Positions 51,813 through 60,572 of a DNA stretch of 64,000 nucleotides are shown here, one piece after another. The notes beneath the pieces were generated by a model that made no database searches, had not been told where the DNA came from, and was given only the letters and a program-made list of their open reading frames with translations. Within the stretch, counting starts at the first letter, position 1. Every line of letters starts with the position of its first letter. The position numbers and the translations under genes are program-made. This stretch comes from Micrococcus porci (GTDB lineage: Bacteria; Actinomycetota; Actinomycetes; Actinomycetales; Micrococcaceae): positions 124,001 through 188,000 of the forward strand of contig NZ_CP083691.1 of NCBI RefSeq assembly GCF_020097155.1, given 5' to 3'.

Positions 51813-53183
51813 GTGGCTGACCACGAGTTCGGCTTCCGCACCCAGGCGCTGCACGCGGGCGCCGTCCCGGACGCCGTCCACGGCTCCCGCGCGGTGCCGA
51901 TCCACCAGACCAGCTCCTTCGTGTTCGAGTCCGCCGAGGACGCCGCGAACCTCTTCGCGCTGCAGAAGTACGGCAACATCTACTCGCGGATCGGCAACCC
52001 CACGGTCGCCGCGTTCGAGGAGCGGGTCGCCACGCTCGAGGGTGGGATCGGGGCCGTCGCGACGGCGTCCGGCATGGCCGCCGAGTTCGTCACCTTCGCG
52101 GCCCTCGCCGGAGCCGGCGACCACATCGTGGCGTCTTCGAAGCTCTACGGCGGCACGATCACCCAGCTGGACGTCTCCCTGCGCCGGTTCGGCGTCGAGA
52201 CCACGTTCGTGGACTCCGCCGAGGCCGCGGACTTCGAGGCTGCCCTCCAGCCCAACACCAAGGCGGTCTACACGGAGATCGTCGCCAACCCCTCCGGTGA
52301 CGTCGTGGACCTGCCCGGCCTGGCCGACGTCGCCCACCGGCACGGCGTGCCGCTCGTCGTGGATGCGACCCTCACCCCGCCCTACCTGATCCGGCCGATC
52401 GAGCACGGCGCGGACATCGTCATCCATTCGGCCACGAAGTTCCTCGGCGGGCAGGGCACCACACTCGGCGGCGTCGTGGTGGAGTCCGGCCGCTTCCCGT
52501 GGGACAACGGCAAGTTCCCGTCCATGACGGAGCCCGTGCCCTCGTACGGCGGCGTCTCCTGGTGGGGCAACTTCGGCGAGTACGGCTTCCTCACCAAGCT
52601 CCGCTCGGAGCAGCTGCGCGACTTCGGCCCGTCGCTGGCCCCGCAGTCGGCGTTCCAGCTGCTGCTCGGCGTCGAGACGCTGGCCCCGCGCATGGACGCC
52701 CACCTCGCCAACGCCCGCGCCGTCGCCACCTGGCTGGACGAGGACCCGCGCGTCTCCTGGGTCCGCTACGCGGGGCTGCCCGACCATCCGCACCACGCCC
52801 GCGCGCAGCAGCTGCTGCCCCGGGGCGTCGGCTCGGTGTTCAGCTTCGGCGTGGCCCCGGCGGCCACGGACACCGACGACGGCGCCTCCGGTCCGGAGGC
52901 CGGGCGCGCGACGGCGTCGCGCTTCATCTCCGCGCTGCAGCTGGCCTCCCACCTGGCCAACATCGGCGACGCGAAGACGCTGGTGCTGCACCCCGCCACG
53001 ACGACCCATCAGCAGCTCACCGCCGAGCAGCTCGTGGCCGCGGGCATCCCGGCGGACCTGATCCGCATCTCGGTGGGCATCGAGGACCTCGAGGACATCC
53101 TCTGGGACCTGGACCAGGCCCTGACCGAGGCCACCGGACGCACCCGCGACGGCGCCGTCGTCCCCGCAGAGCAGGAGGCCTGA
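51813..53183 (+). CDS. metY: O-acetylhomoserine sulfhydrylase
   Basis: PLP enzyme of 456 aa that makes homocysteine from O-acetylhomoserine and sulfide, the direct sulfhydrylation route to methionine. The Cys/Met-metabolism family features are YSRIGNPTVAAFEERVATLEGG, the PLP-binding lysine K209 in IHSATKFLGGQG, and the MetY-specific insert region SYGGVSWWGNFGEYGFLTKLR. GTG 51813 follows GAAAGGA (51801-51807); an upstream in-frame ATG (51678) lies inside the inverted repeat. It is the natural consumer of sulfide released from organosulfur compounds. Confidence 0.93.
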   Translation: MADHEFGFRTQALHAGAVPDAVHGSRAVPIHQTSSFVFESAEDAANLFALQKYGNIYSRIGNPTVAAFEERVATLEGGIGAVATASGMAAEFVTFAALAGAGDHIVASSKLYGGTITQLDVSLRRFGVETTFVDSAEAADFEAALQPNTKAVYTEIVANPSGDVVDLPGLADVAHRHGVPLVVDATLTPPYLIRPIEHGADIVIHSATKFLGGQGTTLGGVVVESGRFPWDNGKFPSMTEPVPSYGGVSWWGNFGEYGFLTKLRSEQLRDFGPSLAPQSAFQLLLGVETLAPRMDAHLANARAVATWLDEDPRVSWVRYAGLPDHPHHARAQQLLPRGVGSVFSFGVAPAATDTDDGASGPEAGRATASRFISALQLASHLANIGDAKTLVLHPATTTHQQLTAEQLVAAGIPADLIRISVGIEDLEDILWDLDQALTEATGRTRDGAVVPAEQEA

Positions 53184-53186
53184 GCC

Positions 53187-53702
53187 ATGAGCACCACCCA
53201 CCCCGAGCGCACCTGGACCGGCCCGGGCGCCCCCGAGCGCCTCGCGATCCTGCGGCGCACCCGGTCGATCGCGATCGTCGGCGCCTCGGACAAGCCGGCC
53301 CGTGCGTCGTACTTCGTGGCCACGTACCTGCTGAGCTCGACCACGTACGACGTCTACTTCGTGAATCCCGTGCTCGCCGCGGCCGGCAAGGAGATCCTCG
53401 GCCACCGCGTGTACGCCTCGCTGGACGACCTGCCCGTCACCCCGGACCTCGTGGAGGTGTTCCGCAAGTCCTCCGACGCCCCCGAGGTGGTGGCGGACGC
53501 CGCCCGCGTGGGCGCCCGGACCGTGTGGCTGCAGCTGGGCATCTGGAACGAGGACGCCGCGCGTCAGGCCGAGGCCGCGGGCCTGGAGATCGTGATGGAC
53601 CGCTGCGTGAAGATCGAGCACGCCCGCTTCCACGGCGGGCTCAACCTCGCCGGCTTCGTCACCGGCGTGATCAGCTCGCGGCGCCAGGAACTGGACCGCT
53701 AG
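53187..53702 (+). CDS. CoA-binding (Rossmann-fold) protein, YccU-like
   Basis: A 171-aa single-domain protein. It has RSIAIVGASDKPARASYFVA (nucleotide-binding loop), YDVYFVNPVLAAAGKEILG, VEVFRKSSDAPEVV and DRCVKIEHARF. This pattern is the CoA_binding_2 family, frequently found next to metY. The exact role is unknown; the conserved cysteine in MDRCVKIEH might carry a CoA or sulfur adduct. It starts 3 bases after metY and is certainly co-transcribed. Confidence 0.82.
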   Translation: MSTTHPERTWTGPGAPERLAILRRTRSIAIVGASDKPARASYFVATYLLSSTTYDVYFVNPVLAAAGKEILGHRVYASLDDLPVTPDLVEVFRKSSDAPEVVADAARVGARTVWLQLGIWNEDAARQAEAAGLEIVMDRCVKIEHARFHGGLNLAGFVTGVISSRRQELDR

Positions 53703-53776
53703 GCGGGCGACGCCCCGTGTCGGGCGTCGTCCGGCCGTCGTTGCGCACCCGCCCGTCGATGGCGTGGAATGGGGCC

Positions 53777-54811
53777 ATGACCGCCGACCGCGCCTCCGAG
53801 CTGCCCTCCGCCGCCCTCTCCCCCGCCTGGACGGGCCGCACCGACGGCGACGCCCCCGAGCACCTGCGCTGGCACCAGGTCGTCCGCTCCGCTGACGGCG
53901 GCGCGCCGGCTCAGACCGTCGACGCCGCCCCCGCCCGCTCGACGGCCCTCGTCGGCTTCGCCTCGGACGAGGGCGTGCGCCGGAACCACGGCCGCGTGGG
54001 CGCCGAGGACGGCCCGGACGCGCTGCGCGGCGCGCTCGCCTCGCTCGCGTACCTCGAGGGCACGGGCGCGCTCGTGGACGCGGGCGACGTGTCCGTGGAC
54101 CGCGGCGACGACGACGCCCCGGGCGAGCTCGAGGCCGGCCAGGCCGAGCTGGCCACGGTGGTCAGCGGGCTGCTGAACGCCCACGACCTGGCCGTGGTGC
54201 TCGGCGGCGGACACGAGACCGCCTACGCCTCGATCACGGGCCTGACCGGCTCCACGCGCGTGGCTGCGGGCACCCGCGTGGGCATCCTCAACCTGGACGC
54301 GCACTTCGACCTGCGCGAGGCGCCGCGGCCCAGCTCCGGCACCCCGTTCCTGCAGGCGCTGCGCGACGCCGAGGAGGCGGAGCATCAGCTCTCCTACGCG
54401 GTGGTGGGCATCAGCGAGGCCAACAACACCCGCGCCCTGTTCGACACCGCGCGCGAACGCGGGGTCACGTGGGTGACCGACGAGCAGGCCCAGACCGCCG
54501 ACGTCACCGGCGTGCGCCGCTGGGTGCGCTCGTTCATCGACGCCGTGGACGTGCTCTACCTGACGATCGACCTGGATGTGCTGCCGGCCGCCGTCGCCCC
54601 GGGGGTGAGCGCACCGGCGGGCTTCGGCGTGCCGTACGAGGTGATCCACGCGTGCACGCTGGAGGCCACCCAGTCCGGGAAGCTGGCCCTGGCCGACGTC
54701 GTGGAGCTCAACCCCGCCCTGGACGTGGACGGCCGCACGGCGAAGGCCGCGGCCCGGCTGATCCACACGATCGTCAGCCGTCACCGGACGGACGCGTCGC
54801 TGCTGGCCTGA
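53777..54811 (+). CDS. hutG: Formimidoylglutamase
   Basis: Ureohydrolase-fold Mn enzyme of 344 aa that converts N-formimidoylglutamate to glutamate and formamide, the last histidine-utilisation step. Metal ligands are His146 in LGGGHETAYAS, Asp174, His176 and Asp178 in LNLDAHFDLR, and two aspartates in TIDLDVLPA. GFASDEGVRRNHGRVGAEDGP is typical of HutG. ATG 53777 has no ribosome site, and TGGAAT ends 6 bases before it, so the mRNA may be leaderless. The rest of the hut genes are 3-10 kb to the right on the other strand. Confidence 0.9.
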   Translation: MTADRASELPSAALSPAWTGRTDGDAPEHLRWHQVVRSADGGAPAQTVDAAPARSTALVGFASDEGVRRNHGRVGAEDGPDALRGALASLAYLEGTGALVDAGDVSVDRGDDDAPGELEAGQAELATVVSGLLNAHDLAVVLGGGHETAYASITGLTGSTRVAAGTRVGILNLDAHFDLREAPRPSSGTPFLQALRDAEEAEHQLSYAVVGISEANNTRALFDTARERGVTWVTDEQAQTADVTGVRRWVRSFIDAVDVLYLTIDLDVLPAAVAPGVSAPAGFGVPYEVIHACTLEATQSGKLALADVVELNPALDVDGRTAKAAARLIHTIVSRHRTDASLLA

Positions 54812-54848
54812 GGCGGGCGGGGGTCCATGCAGGCGCGGGGGCCGCGCG

Positions 54849-55526
54849 TCAGCGTCCCGCCGCCCACGGGGCCGGGGGCTCGGCGCTGCCGTGGGCCGCG
54901 CGTCGGGCGGCGTAGTCCAGCGCCGAGCGTGCCAGGAAGTCGTGCAGGGCCAGCACCCCGGCCCGGGCTCCTGCCGAGTCCCTCCGGGTCACCGCCTCCA
55001 GCGCCGGGACGTAGAACGCCCGGCCGCGCTCGACCTCGTCGGGCAGACCCTTCGTGGTGGCGAGCCAGAACCGCCGGGAGAGCCCCTGGAGCGGGACCAG
55101 GGAATCGGCGAGATAGCGGTTGTTCGCGATCGTGCGCAGGAGTTCGTGCGAGCGCCCGACGGCGGCGACGTACGCCGGCAGGTCCTCCACCGTGCGCAGG
55201 TGCCGCACGTGGGCCGCGACGGCGGCCAGCTGCTCCTCGTCCGCCCGCGCGCAGGCCAGTCCCACGGCCAGCGCCTCGAGCGACCGCCGCACCTCCAGCC
55301 TCTCCAGCTGGTCGTCCACGGAGATCGGGGGCACCTGCAGGCCACGTCCCCCACCGACCAGGAGCCAGTGGTCTCGGATGAGGCGCTGCACCGCCTCGCG
55401 CAGGGGCGTGCGCCCCGTCTCAGCGGCGTCGATGAGGGCCGCCTCGCTGAGGATGGCTCCCGGTGGCAGCTCCCCGGTCTCGATCTTCTGCGTCAGGCGG
55501 GCGTAGGCCTCCTCCGACTTGTTCAT
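54849..55526 (-). CDS. GntR-family regulator, FadR/FCD subfamily
   Basis: A 225-aa regulator. The N-terminal winged helix is EEAYARLTQKIETGELPPGAILSEAAL...RTPLREAVQRLIRDHWLLV, the GntR signature. The C-terminal part is the helical FCD ligand domain (RRSLEALAVGLACARA, HLRTVEDLPAYVAAVGRSHELL). It is divergent from a flavin reductase-MFS operon, with a symmetrical ATATCC-G-GGATAT site between them, so it probably controls that operon in response to a carboxylate-like metabolite. Confidence 0.87.
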   Translation of the reverse strand: MNKSEEAYARLTQKIETGELPPGAILSEAALIDAAETGRTPLREAVQRLIRDHWLLVGGGRGLQVPPISVDDQLERLEVRRSLEALAVGLACARADEEQLAAVAAHVRHLRTVEDLPAYVAAVGRSHELLRTIANNRYLADSLVPLQGLSRRFWLATTKGLPDEVERGRAFYVPALEAVTRRDSAGARAGVLALHDFLARSALDYAARRAAHGSAEPPAPWAAGR

Positions 55527-55566
55527 GGGCCCAGCCTAGGCAGTCAGCTGCCCCCCTCCGCTTGAT

Positions 55567-55579
55567 ATATCCGGGATAT
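55567..55579. promoter_or_regulatory. Candidate GntR operator
   Basis: atatccgggatat is a perfect odd-centred palindrome in an unusually AT-rich spot between the divergent GntR and flavin-reductase genes. It is the only such AT-rich palindrome nearby. Confidence 0.55.
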
Positions 55580-55628
55580 GCGGCGTAGCGTGGCTCACAC
55601 CCTGTTACCGGCATCACATGGAGGACTC

Positions 55629-56291
55629 ATGAAGTACCGCCCGCAGCACGAGGCCAACCCCCTGCCCTTCTCCCCCTTCAAGAGCTCCACCGTGCCGCGG
55701 CCCATCGGCTGGCTGTCCTCCGTGAGCACGGACGGCCGGGAGAACATCGCCCCCTACAGCCAGTGGCAGAACCTCACCTTCGACCCGCCCATGGTGATGT
55801 TCTCCGCGAACCAGTACCCGGACGGACGCCGCAAGGACACCGTCCTCAACGCGGAGCAGACCGGCTGGTTCGTATGGAACATGGCCACCTACGACCTGCG
55901 CGAGGCCGTCAACGTCTCCGCCATGGCCCTGGAGCCGAGCGAGAGCGAGTGGGACCGCATCGCGGAGCACGGCGTCACCAAGGTCTACGCGGACAACCAC
56001 CCCATCCCGATGGTCGCCGAGTCCCCCGTGCGCTTCGAGTGCCGCTACCACTCGACGCACCGCATCAAGGGCGACTCGAACGTGGGCACCATCGACGTGG
56101 TCTTCGCCCACGTCGACACCATCCACATCGACGACGACGTCATCACCGCCGACGGCCGCATCGACATCCCGCGCATCCAGCCGATCGCCCGCCTGGGCTA
56201 CTTCGACTACACCGTGGTGCGGGAGACCTTCGAGATGCGGGTGCCCGGCGCCGACGGCGATGCCCAGGCCGGCCTCGAGGGACGGGCATGA
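55629..56291 (+). CDS. Flavin reductase family protein (FMN-binding split barrel)
   Basis: A 220-aa flavoprotein. It has FSPFKSSTVPRPIGWLSSVSTDGRENIAPYSQW (FMN-binding barrel start) and TGWFVWNMATYDLREAVNVSA. This branch includes proteins that reduce FMN with NAD(P)H and relatives that hydrolyse or reduce other metabolites. It is first gene of a two-gene operon with an MFS transporter under the GntR site. It is the only flavin-reductase-like gene in the window, so it could supply FMNH2 to the LLM enzymes, but its own operon suggests a separate job. Confidence 0.8.
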   Translation: MKYRPQHEANPLPFSPFKSSTVPRPIGWLSSVSTDGRENIAPYSQWQNLTFDPPMVMFSANQYPDGRRKDTVLNAEQTGWFVWNMATYDLREAVNVSAMALEPSESEWDRIAEHGVTKVYADNHPIPMVAESPVRFECRYHSTHRIKGDSNVGTIDVVFAHVDTIHIDDDVITADGRIDIPRIQPIARLGYFDYTVVRETFEMRVPGADGDAQAGLEGRA

Positions 56292-57598
56292 GCACCGCGG
56301 CCACCGGCGCGGCCCGGCCCGCTCCCGTGCCCCGGACCCGCCCCCGGAGCCTGAAGGACATGCTGGCCGTGAACTTCGGCAACGCGCTGGAGTGGTACGA
56401 CTGGAACGTCTACACGATCTTCGCCCCGGTCTTCGCGGCGCAGATCTTCCACGCGGACAACCCCACCTCCGAGCTGCTCGCCACCCTGGCCGTCTTCGCG
56501 GTGGGCTTCGTCGCCCGCCCCATCGGCGGCTACGTGTTCGGCGCCTACGCGGACCGGGTGGGCCGCAAGCGCAGCCTCTTCGCGGCGATGATGATCACCG
56601 CGCTCGGCAGCCTGATCATCGCCTTCACCCCCACCTACGGCATGGTGGGCGTCCTCGCCTCGGTGATCCTCGTCATCGCCCGCCTGCTGCAGGGCCTGGC
56701 GCACGGAGGCGAGATGGGCACCTCCGTGACCTACCTCGTGGAGCGGGCGCCGCAGGGCCGGCGCGGGCTGTTCGGGGCGACGTCGTGGGTGTCCGTGGTG
56801 GTGGGCACGATCCTGGCGACGCTCGTGGGCCTGACCATCAACACCCTGCTCACCCACGAGCAGGTGGCCTCCTGGGGCTGGCGGGTGGCGTTCGGCATCG
56901 GCGGCGTCCTCGGCCTCTACGCGTTGTACCTGCGACGGAGCCTGACGGAGTCGGAGCACTTCACGGCGGCACAGCAGGTGGTGCCCACCGCCGACGACGC
57001 TCCCCGCCGGGAGTCGGGTGCGGTGTGGCGCGGCCTGCTGACGATCTTCCTGGTCTCCGCGGGCGGCTCCCTGATGTTCTACACGTGGCTGATCTACCTG
57101 CCCACGCACGCGCAGGTGGCCCATCACATGGACAAGTCCACCACCCTCTCGGCCTCGCTCCTGGCCCAGGTGATCTTCCTGGCCGCCATCCTCGGGGCGG
57201 GCCTGCTGGGCGACCGGGTCGGCCGCCGTCCGCTGGTCATCGCCTTCGGCCTGCTCTTCGTGCTGCTGCCGTTCCCGCTGTTCGGCATGCTCGACGGCAC
57301 CTTCGCCTCGTTCCTGCTCGTGCAGACCATCGCCCTGCTGGCCGTGGCGCTGCTGTTCGGCGTCAACGGCGCCGTCTGGTCCGAGGCGCTGCCCACGGCG
57401 GTGCGCGCCAAGGGCGTGGCCACCATGCTCTCGCTGGCCACCGCGATCTTCGGCGGCACGGCGCCGTACCTGATCACGTGGCTGACGGCGCAGGGGTGGA
57501 CCAGCGCGTTCCCGATCTACCTCATGGTGGTCGGCGGCCTCACCGGGCTGACCGGCCTGGTCATGAAGGAGACGAAGGACGTGGACCTGGCGGCCTGA
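56288..57598 (+). CDS. MFS transporter, metabolite:H+ symporter type
   Basis: A 436-aa transporter with 12 predicted spans. NALEWYDWNVYTIFAPVFA, AYADRVGRKRSLF and, in the second half, LLGDRVGRRPLVI identify the metabolite:H+ symporter branch (as KgtP/ShiA). An ATGA overlap ties it to the flavin-reductase-like gene. The GntR regulator with an FCD domain suggests a carboxylate substrate. It is homologous in type, not closely, to the MFS gene at 45331. Confidence 0.88.
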   Translation: MSTAATGAARPAPVPRTRPRSLKDMLAVNFGNALEWYDWNVYTIFAPVFAAQIFHADNPTSELLATLAVFAVGFVARPIGGYVFGAYADRVGRKRSLFAAMMITALGSLIIAFTPTYGMVGVLASVILVIARLLQGLAHGGEMGTSVTYLVERAPQGRRGLFGATSWVSVVVGTILATLVGLTINTLLTHEQVASWGWRVAFGIGGVLGLYALYLRRSLTESEHFTAAQQVVPTADDAPRRESGAVWRGLLTIFLVSAGGSLMFYTWLIYLPTHAQVAHHMDKSTTLSASLLAQVIFLAAILGAGLLGDRVGRRPLVIAFGLLFVLLPFPLFGMLDGTFASFLLVQTIALLAVALLFGVNGAVWSEALPTAVRAKGVATMLSLATAIFGGTAPYLITWLTAQGWTSAFPIYLMVVGGLTGLTGLVMKETKDVDLAA

Positions 57599-57617
57599 GC
57601 CAGCAGGGCCGCCCGCA

Positions 57618-57680
57618 CACAGAGTGGTCACGACACGCCGTCTCGTGCAGACGCACGCGGCATGTCGTGACCACTCTGTG
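57618..57680. terminator. Long hairpin between convergent MFS and hutH genes
   Basis: A perfect 18-bp stem (57618-57635 with 57663-57680) encloses a smaller inner hairpin (about 57639-57653). It lies 20 bases from one stop codon and 22 from the other and probably terminates both. Its build resembles the repeats at 50505 and 51638. Confidence 0.65.
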
Positions 57681-57701
57681 GCGTCTGACCGCTCGGCGGC
57701 G

Positions 57702-59306
57702 TCAGTGTCCCTCGGCCTCGGCGCCCGCGGACTCCTCGGCCAGGTCCTGCGGCTCGGCGTCGGCGGACGCGCCCGCGAGCGCCTCCGCCACGGCGGCCAG
57801 CACGGACCCGTCGCGCAGGGCCTGCTCGGCGGCGGCCAGCTGCGGGGCCATGTACTGGTCCGGGCCGGGGCCGGGGACGCCGGCCTCGCGGATCACGCGG
57901 ACGGCGGCACCGGTCGCGGCGGAGGGCTGCAGCGGGGCGCGCAGCTCGATCGCGCGGGCGGCGGCCACGAGTTCGACGGCGAGCACGCGGCGGAAGTTCT
58001 CCACGGCCGAGCGCAGCTTGCGGGCGGCGTGCCAGCCCATGGAGACGTGGTCCTCCTGCATCGCGGAGGAGGGGATGGAGTCCACGGACGCGGGCACGGC
58101 CAGGCGCTTCATGTCCGAGACGAGCCCGGCCTGCGTGTACTGGGCGATCATCATGCCGGAGTCCACGCCCGGGTCGTCCACGAGGAACGCGGGCAGCCCG
58201 TGCGAGCGGGCCGGGTCCAGCATGCGGTCGGTGCGGCGCTCGGACATGCTGGCGACGTCGGCCACCGGGATGGCCAGGAAGTCCAGCACGTACGCCACGG
58301 GTGCCCCGTGGAAGTTGCCGTTCGAGCTCACCCGGCCGTCGTCGAGCACCACCGGGTTGTCCACGGTGGCGGCGAGCTCGCGCTCGGCCACGGTGCGCAC
58401 GTACGCGAGGGTGTCGCGCAGGCCGCCGGCCACCTGCGGGGCGCAGCGCAGCGAGTAGGCGTCCTGCACGCGGGAGTCGCCCTCCTTGTGGCTGGCCACG
58501 ATCGGCGAGCCCGCCAGGATCTTCAGCATCCGGTCGGCGGAGGCCGCCTGGCCCGGGTGGGGGCGCAGCGGCAGGTGCAGCTCCGGCACGAACACGCGGT
58601 CGGTGCCGAGCAGCGCCTCCACGGACATCGCGGCGGTGAGGTCCACGGTGTCGACGAGCTCGTCGAGGTCGGCCAGCGCCATGATGAGCATGCCGAGCAT
58701 GCCCTCGGTGCCGTTGACGAGGGCCAGGCCCTCCTTCTCCCGCAGCTCGACCGGCTCGATCCCGGCCTCGGCGAGCGCCTCGCCGGCCGGACGCAGCGCG
58801 CCGTCCGCCCCGACGACGTCGCCCTCGCCCATCAGCGCGAGGGCCACGTGGGAGAGCGGGGCGAGGTCGCCGGAGCAGCCCAGGGAGCCGAACTCGCGCA
58901 CGGCGGGGGTGATGCCCGCGTTGAGCATGGCCACGAAGGTCTCGACCACCACGGGGCGCACGCCCGTGCGTCCGGAGGCCAGCGTGGTGGCGCGCAGGAA
59001 CATCAGCGCGCGGACGACCTCGCGCTCCACCACGGGGCCCATGCCGGCGGCGTGGGAGCGGATCAGCGACTTCTGCAGCTGCGCGCGGGACTCGAGCGGG
59101 ATGTGCTTGTCCGCGAGCGCGCCGAAGCCGGTGGACACGCCGTAGGTGGGCGTCTCGGCCTCGGCCAGCGCCTCGACGTGGCGGCGCACCGCGCCGACGG
59201 TCTCGAGCACGTCGTCGGCGAGCACCACGCGGGCGTCGTGGCGGGCCACGGCGACGACGTCGTCCAGGGTGGCCCCGGACGTGCCGAGGGTGACGGTGGT
59301 GGTCAT
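57702..59306 (-). CDS. hutH: Histidine ammonia-lyase
   Basis: Deaminates histidine to urocanate, the first step of the hut pathway. It is 534 aa, the family size plus a tail of about 25 acidic residues. YGVSTGFGALADKHI and the MIO region GSLGCSGDLAPLSH are visible; the MIO-forming tripeptide reads Cys144-Ser145-Gly146 where most family members have Ala-Ser-Gly. MQEDHVSMGWHAARKL and ALEALLGTDRVF-type segments are normal. ATG 59306 (MTTTVTLG) was chosen; the longer in-frame start invades the hutI stop region. Confidence 0.92.
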   Translation of the reverse strand: MTTTVTLGTSGATLDDVVAVARHDARVVLADDVLETVGAVRRHVEALAEAETPTYGVSTGFGALADKHIPLESRAQLQKSLIRSHAAGMGPVVEREVVRALMFLRATTLASGRTGVRPVVVETFVAMLNAGITPAVREFGSLGCSGDLAPLSHVALALMGEGDVVGADGALRPAGEALAEAGIEPVELREKEGLALVNGTEGMLGMLIMALADLDELVDTVDLTAAMSVEALLGTDRVFVPELHLPLRPHPGQAASADRMLKILAGSPIVASHKEGDSRVQDAYSLRCAPQVAGGLRDTLAYVRTVAERELAATVDNPVVLDDGRVSSNGNFHGAPVAYVLDFLAIPVADVASMSERRTDRMLDPARSHGLPAFLVDDPGVDSGMMIAQYTQAGLVSDMKRLAVPASVDSIPSSAMQEDHVSMGWHAARKLRSAVENFRRVLAVELVAAARAIELRAPLQPSAATGAAVRVIREAGVPGPGPDQYMAPQLAAAEQALRDGSVLAAVAEALAGASADAEPQDLAEESAGAEAEGH

Positions 59307-59335
59307 GGTGATGCGTTCTCCTTGATGTCGGTTGA

Positions 59336-60541
59336 TCAGACGGCCCGGCGGCCGGCACGCCACACGGCGTGGGTCAGCGGCATGCCGGGGCGGTAGGCCA
59401 GGTGGATGGCGGCGGGGGCGTCGAGCACGTGCAGGTCGGCGCGCTTGCCGACCTCGAGGCTGCCGACGCGGTCCTGCGCCCGCAGGCCGATGGCCCCGCC
59501 GAGGGTGGCGGCGCGCACGGCCTCGGCGAGGGTCAGGTGCATCTGCAGCACGGCGGTGCCCACGTTGAAGTTCATGGACGTGGTGTAGCTGGTGCCCGGG
59601 TTGCAGTTCGAGGCCAGGGAGACCTCGATGCCGGCATCGAGCAGGCGACGCGCGGGCGCCAGCGGGGCGCGGGTGGACAGGTCACACGCGGGCAGGCAGC
59701 CGGCCACGGTGCCGGGCGTGCCGGTGGCCGAGGCGCGGTCCCAGCCGGACCACGTGCCGGCGAGGGCCTCCACGTCCGCGTCGGAGAGGTGGTTCACGTG
59801 GTCCACGGAGGCGGCGCCGAACTCGACCGCGAGCGCGACGCCCGGGCCCTGCTCGATCTGGTTGCCGTGCAGGCGCGCGCGCAGGCCCGCCGCCACTCCC
59901 GCGGCGAGCACGCGGCGGGTCTGCGCGGCGTCGAAGGCGCCCGTGTCGCAGAACACGTCCACCCAGCCCACGTGCTCCCGCACGGCCTCGAGCATCGGCC
60001 CGACGACGTCGTCGAGGTAGTCCTCCACGTCCCGGCCCGGGGGCACGAGGTGGGCGCCGAGGAAGGTCACCTCGTCCACGAGGCCCTCCTCGCGCAGCCC
60101 GGCCAGCAGGCGCGCGTGGCGCGCCTCCTCCTCCACGGTGAGCCCGTAGCCGGTCTTGGTCTCGAGGTACGTGGTGCCGCCGCGGACGGCGTCGGCCACG
60201 CGGCCGAGCACGAGCTCCCGGAGGCGCTCGTCCGAGGCGGCGCGGGTGGCCTCCATGGTCAGGCCGATCCCGCCGGCCGCGTAGGACTCACCCGCCATGC
60301 GGGCCTCGAACTCGGCGGAGCGGTCCCCGTCGAACACGAGATGCGTGTGGGAGTCCACCCAGCCGGGCAGCACGGCGCGGCCCGCGACGGAGACGCGCTC
60401 GTCCGCGGCCGGGGCCTGCGCGGCGGGGCCGATCCAGGCGACGTCCTCGTCGTCGAGGACGACGGCGGCGTCGCGCAGGACGCGGCCCTCCGGGTCCACC
60501 GTGGTGAGCTCGGCGATGTCCGTGATGAGCGTGCTGGCCAT
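59336..60541 (-). CDS. hutI: Imidazolonepropionase
   Basis: Amidohydrolase of 401 aa that opens the imidazolone ring to give N-formimidoylglutamate, the third hut step. The metal site starts at His65 and His67 in WVDSHTHLVFDG. YLETKTGYGLTVEEEARHARL and VDVFCDTGAFDAAQTRRVL are typical of HutI, as is the late NCNPGTSYTTSMNFNVGTAVLQM. It lies 29 bases upstream of hutH in the same operon, with GGAGG ahead of its ATG. Confidence 0.93.
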   Translation of the reverse strand: MASTLITDIAELTTVDPEGRVLRDAAVVLDDEDVAWIGPAAQAPAADERVSVAGRAVLPGWVDSHTHLVFDGDRSAEFEARMAGESYAAGGIGLTMEATRAASDERLRELVLGRVADAVRGGTTYLETKTGYGLTVEEEARHARLLAGLREEGLVDEVTFLGAHLVPPGRDVEDYLDDVVGPMLEAVREHVGWVDVFCDTGAFDAAQTRRVLAAGVAAGLRARLHGNQIEQGPGVALAVEFGAASVDHVNHLSDADVEALAGTWSGWDRASATGTPGTVAGCLPACDLSTRAPLAPARRLLDAGIEVSLASNCNPGTSYTTSMNFNVGTAVLQMHLTLAEAVRAATLGGAIGLRAQDRVGSLEVGKRADLHVLDAPAAIHLAYRPGMPLTHAVWRAGRRAV

Positions 60542-60572
60542 ACGGCCTCCTTCGGGAATCGGGTCGTACGGG

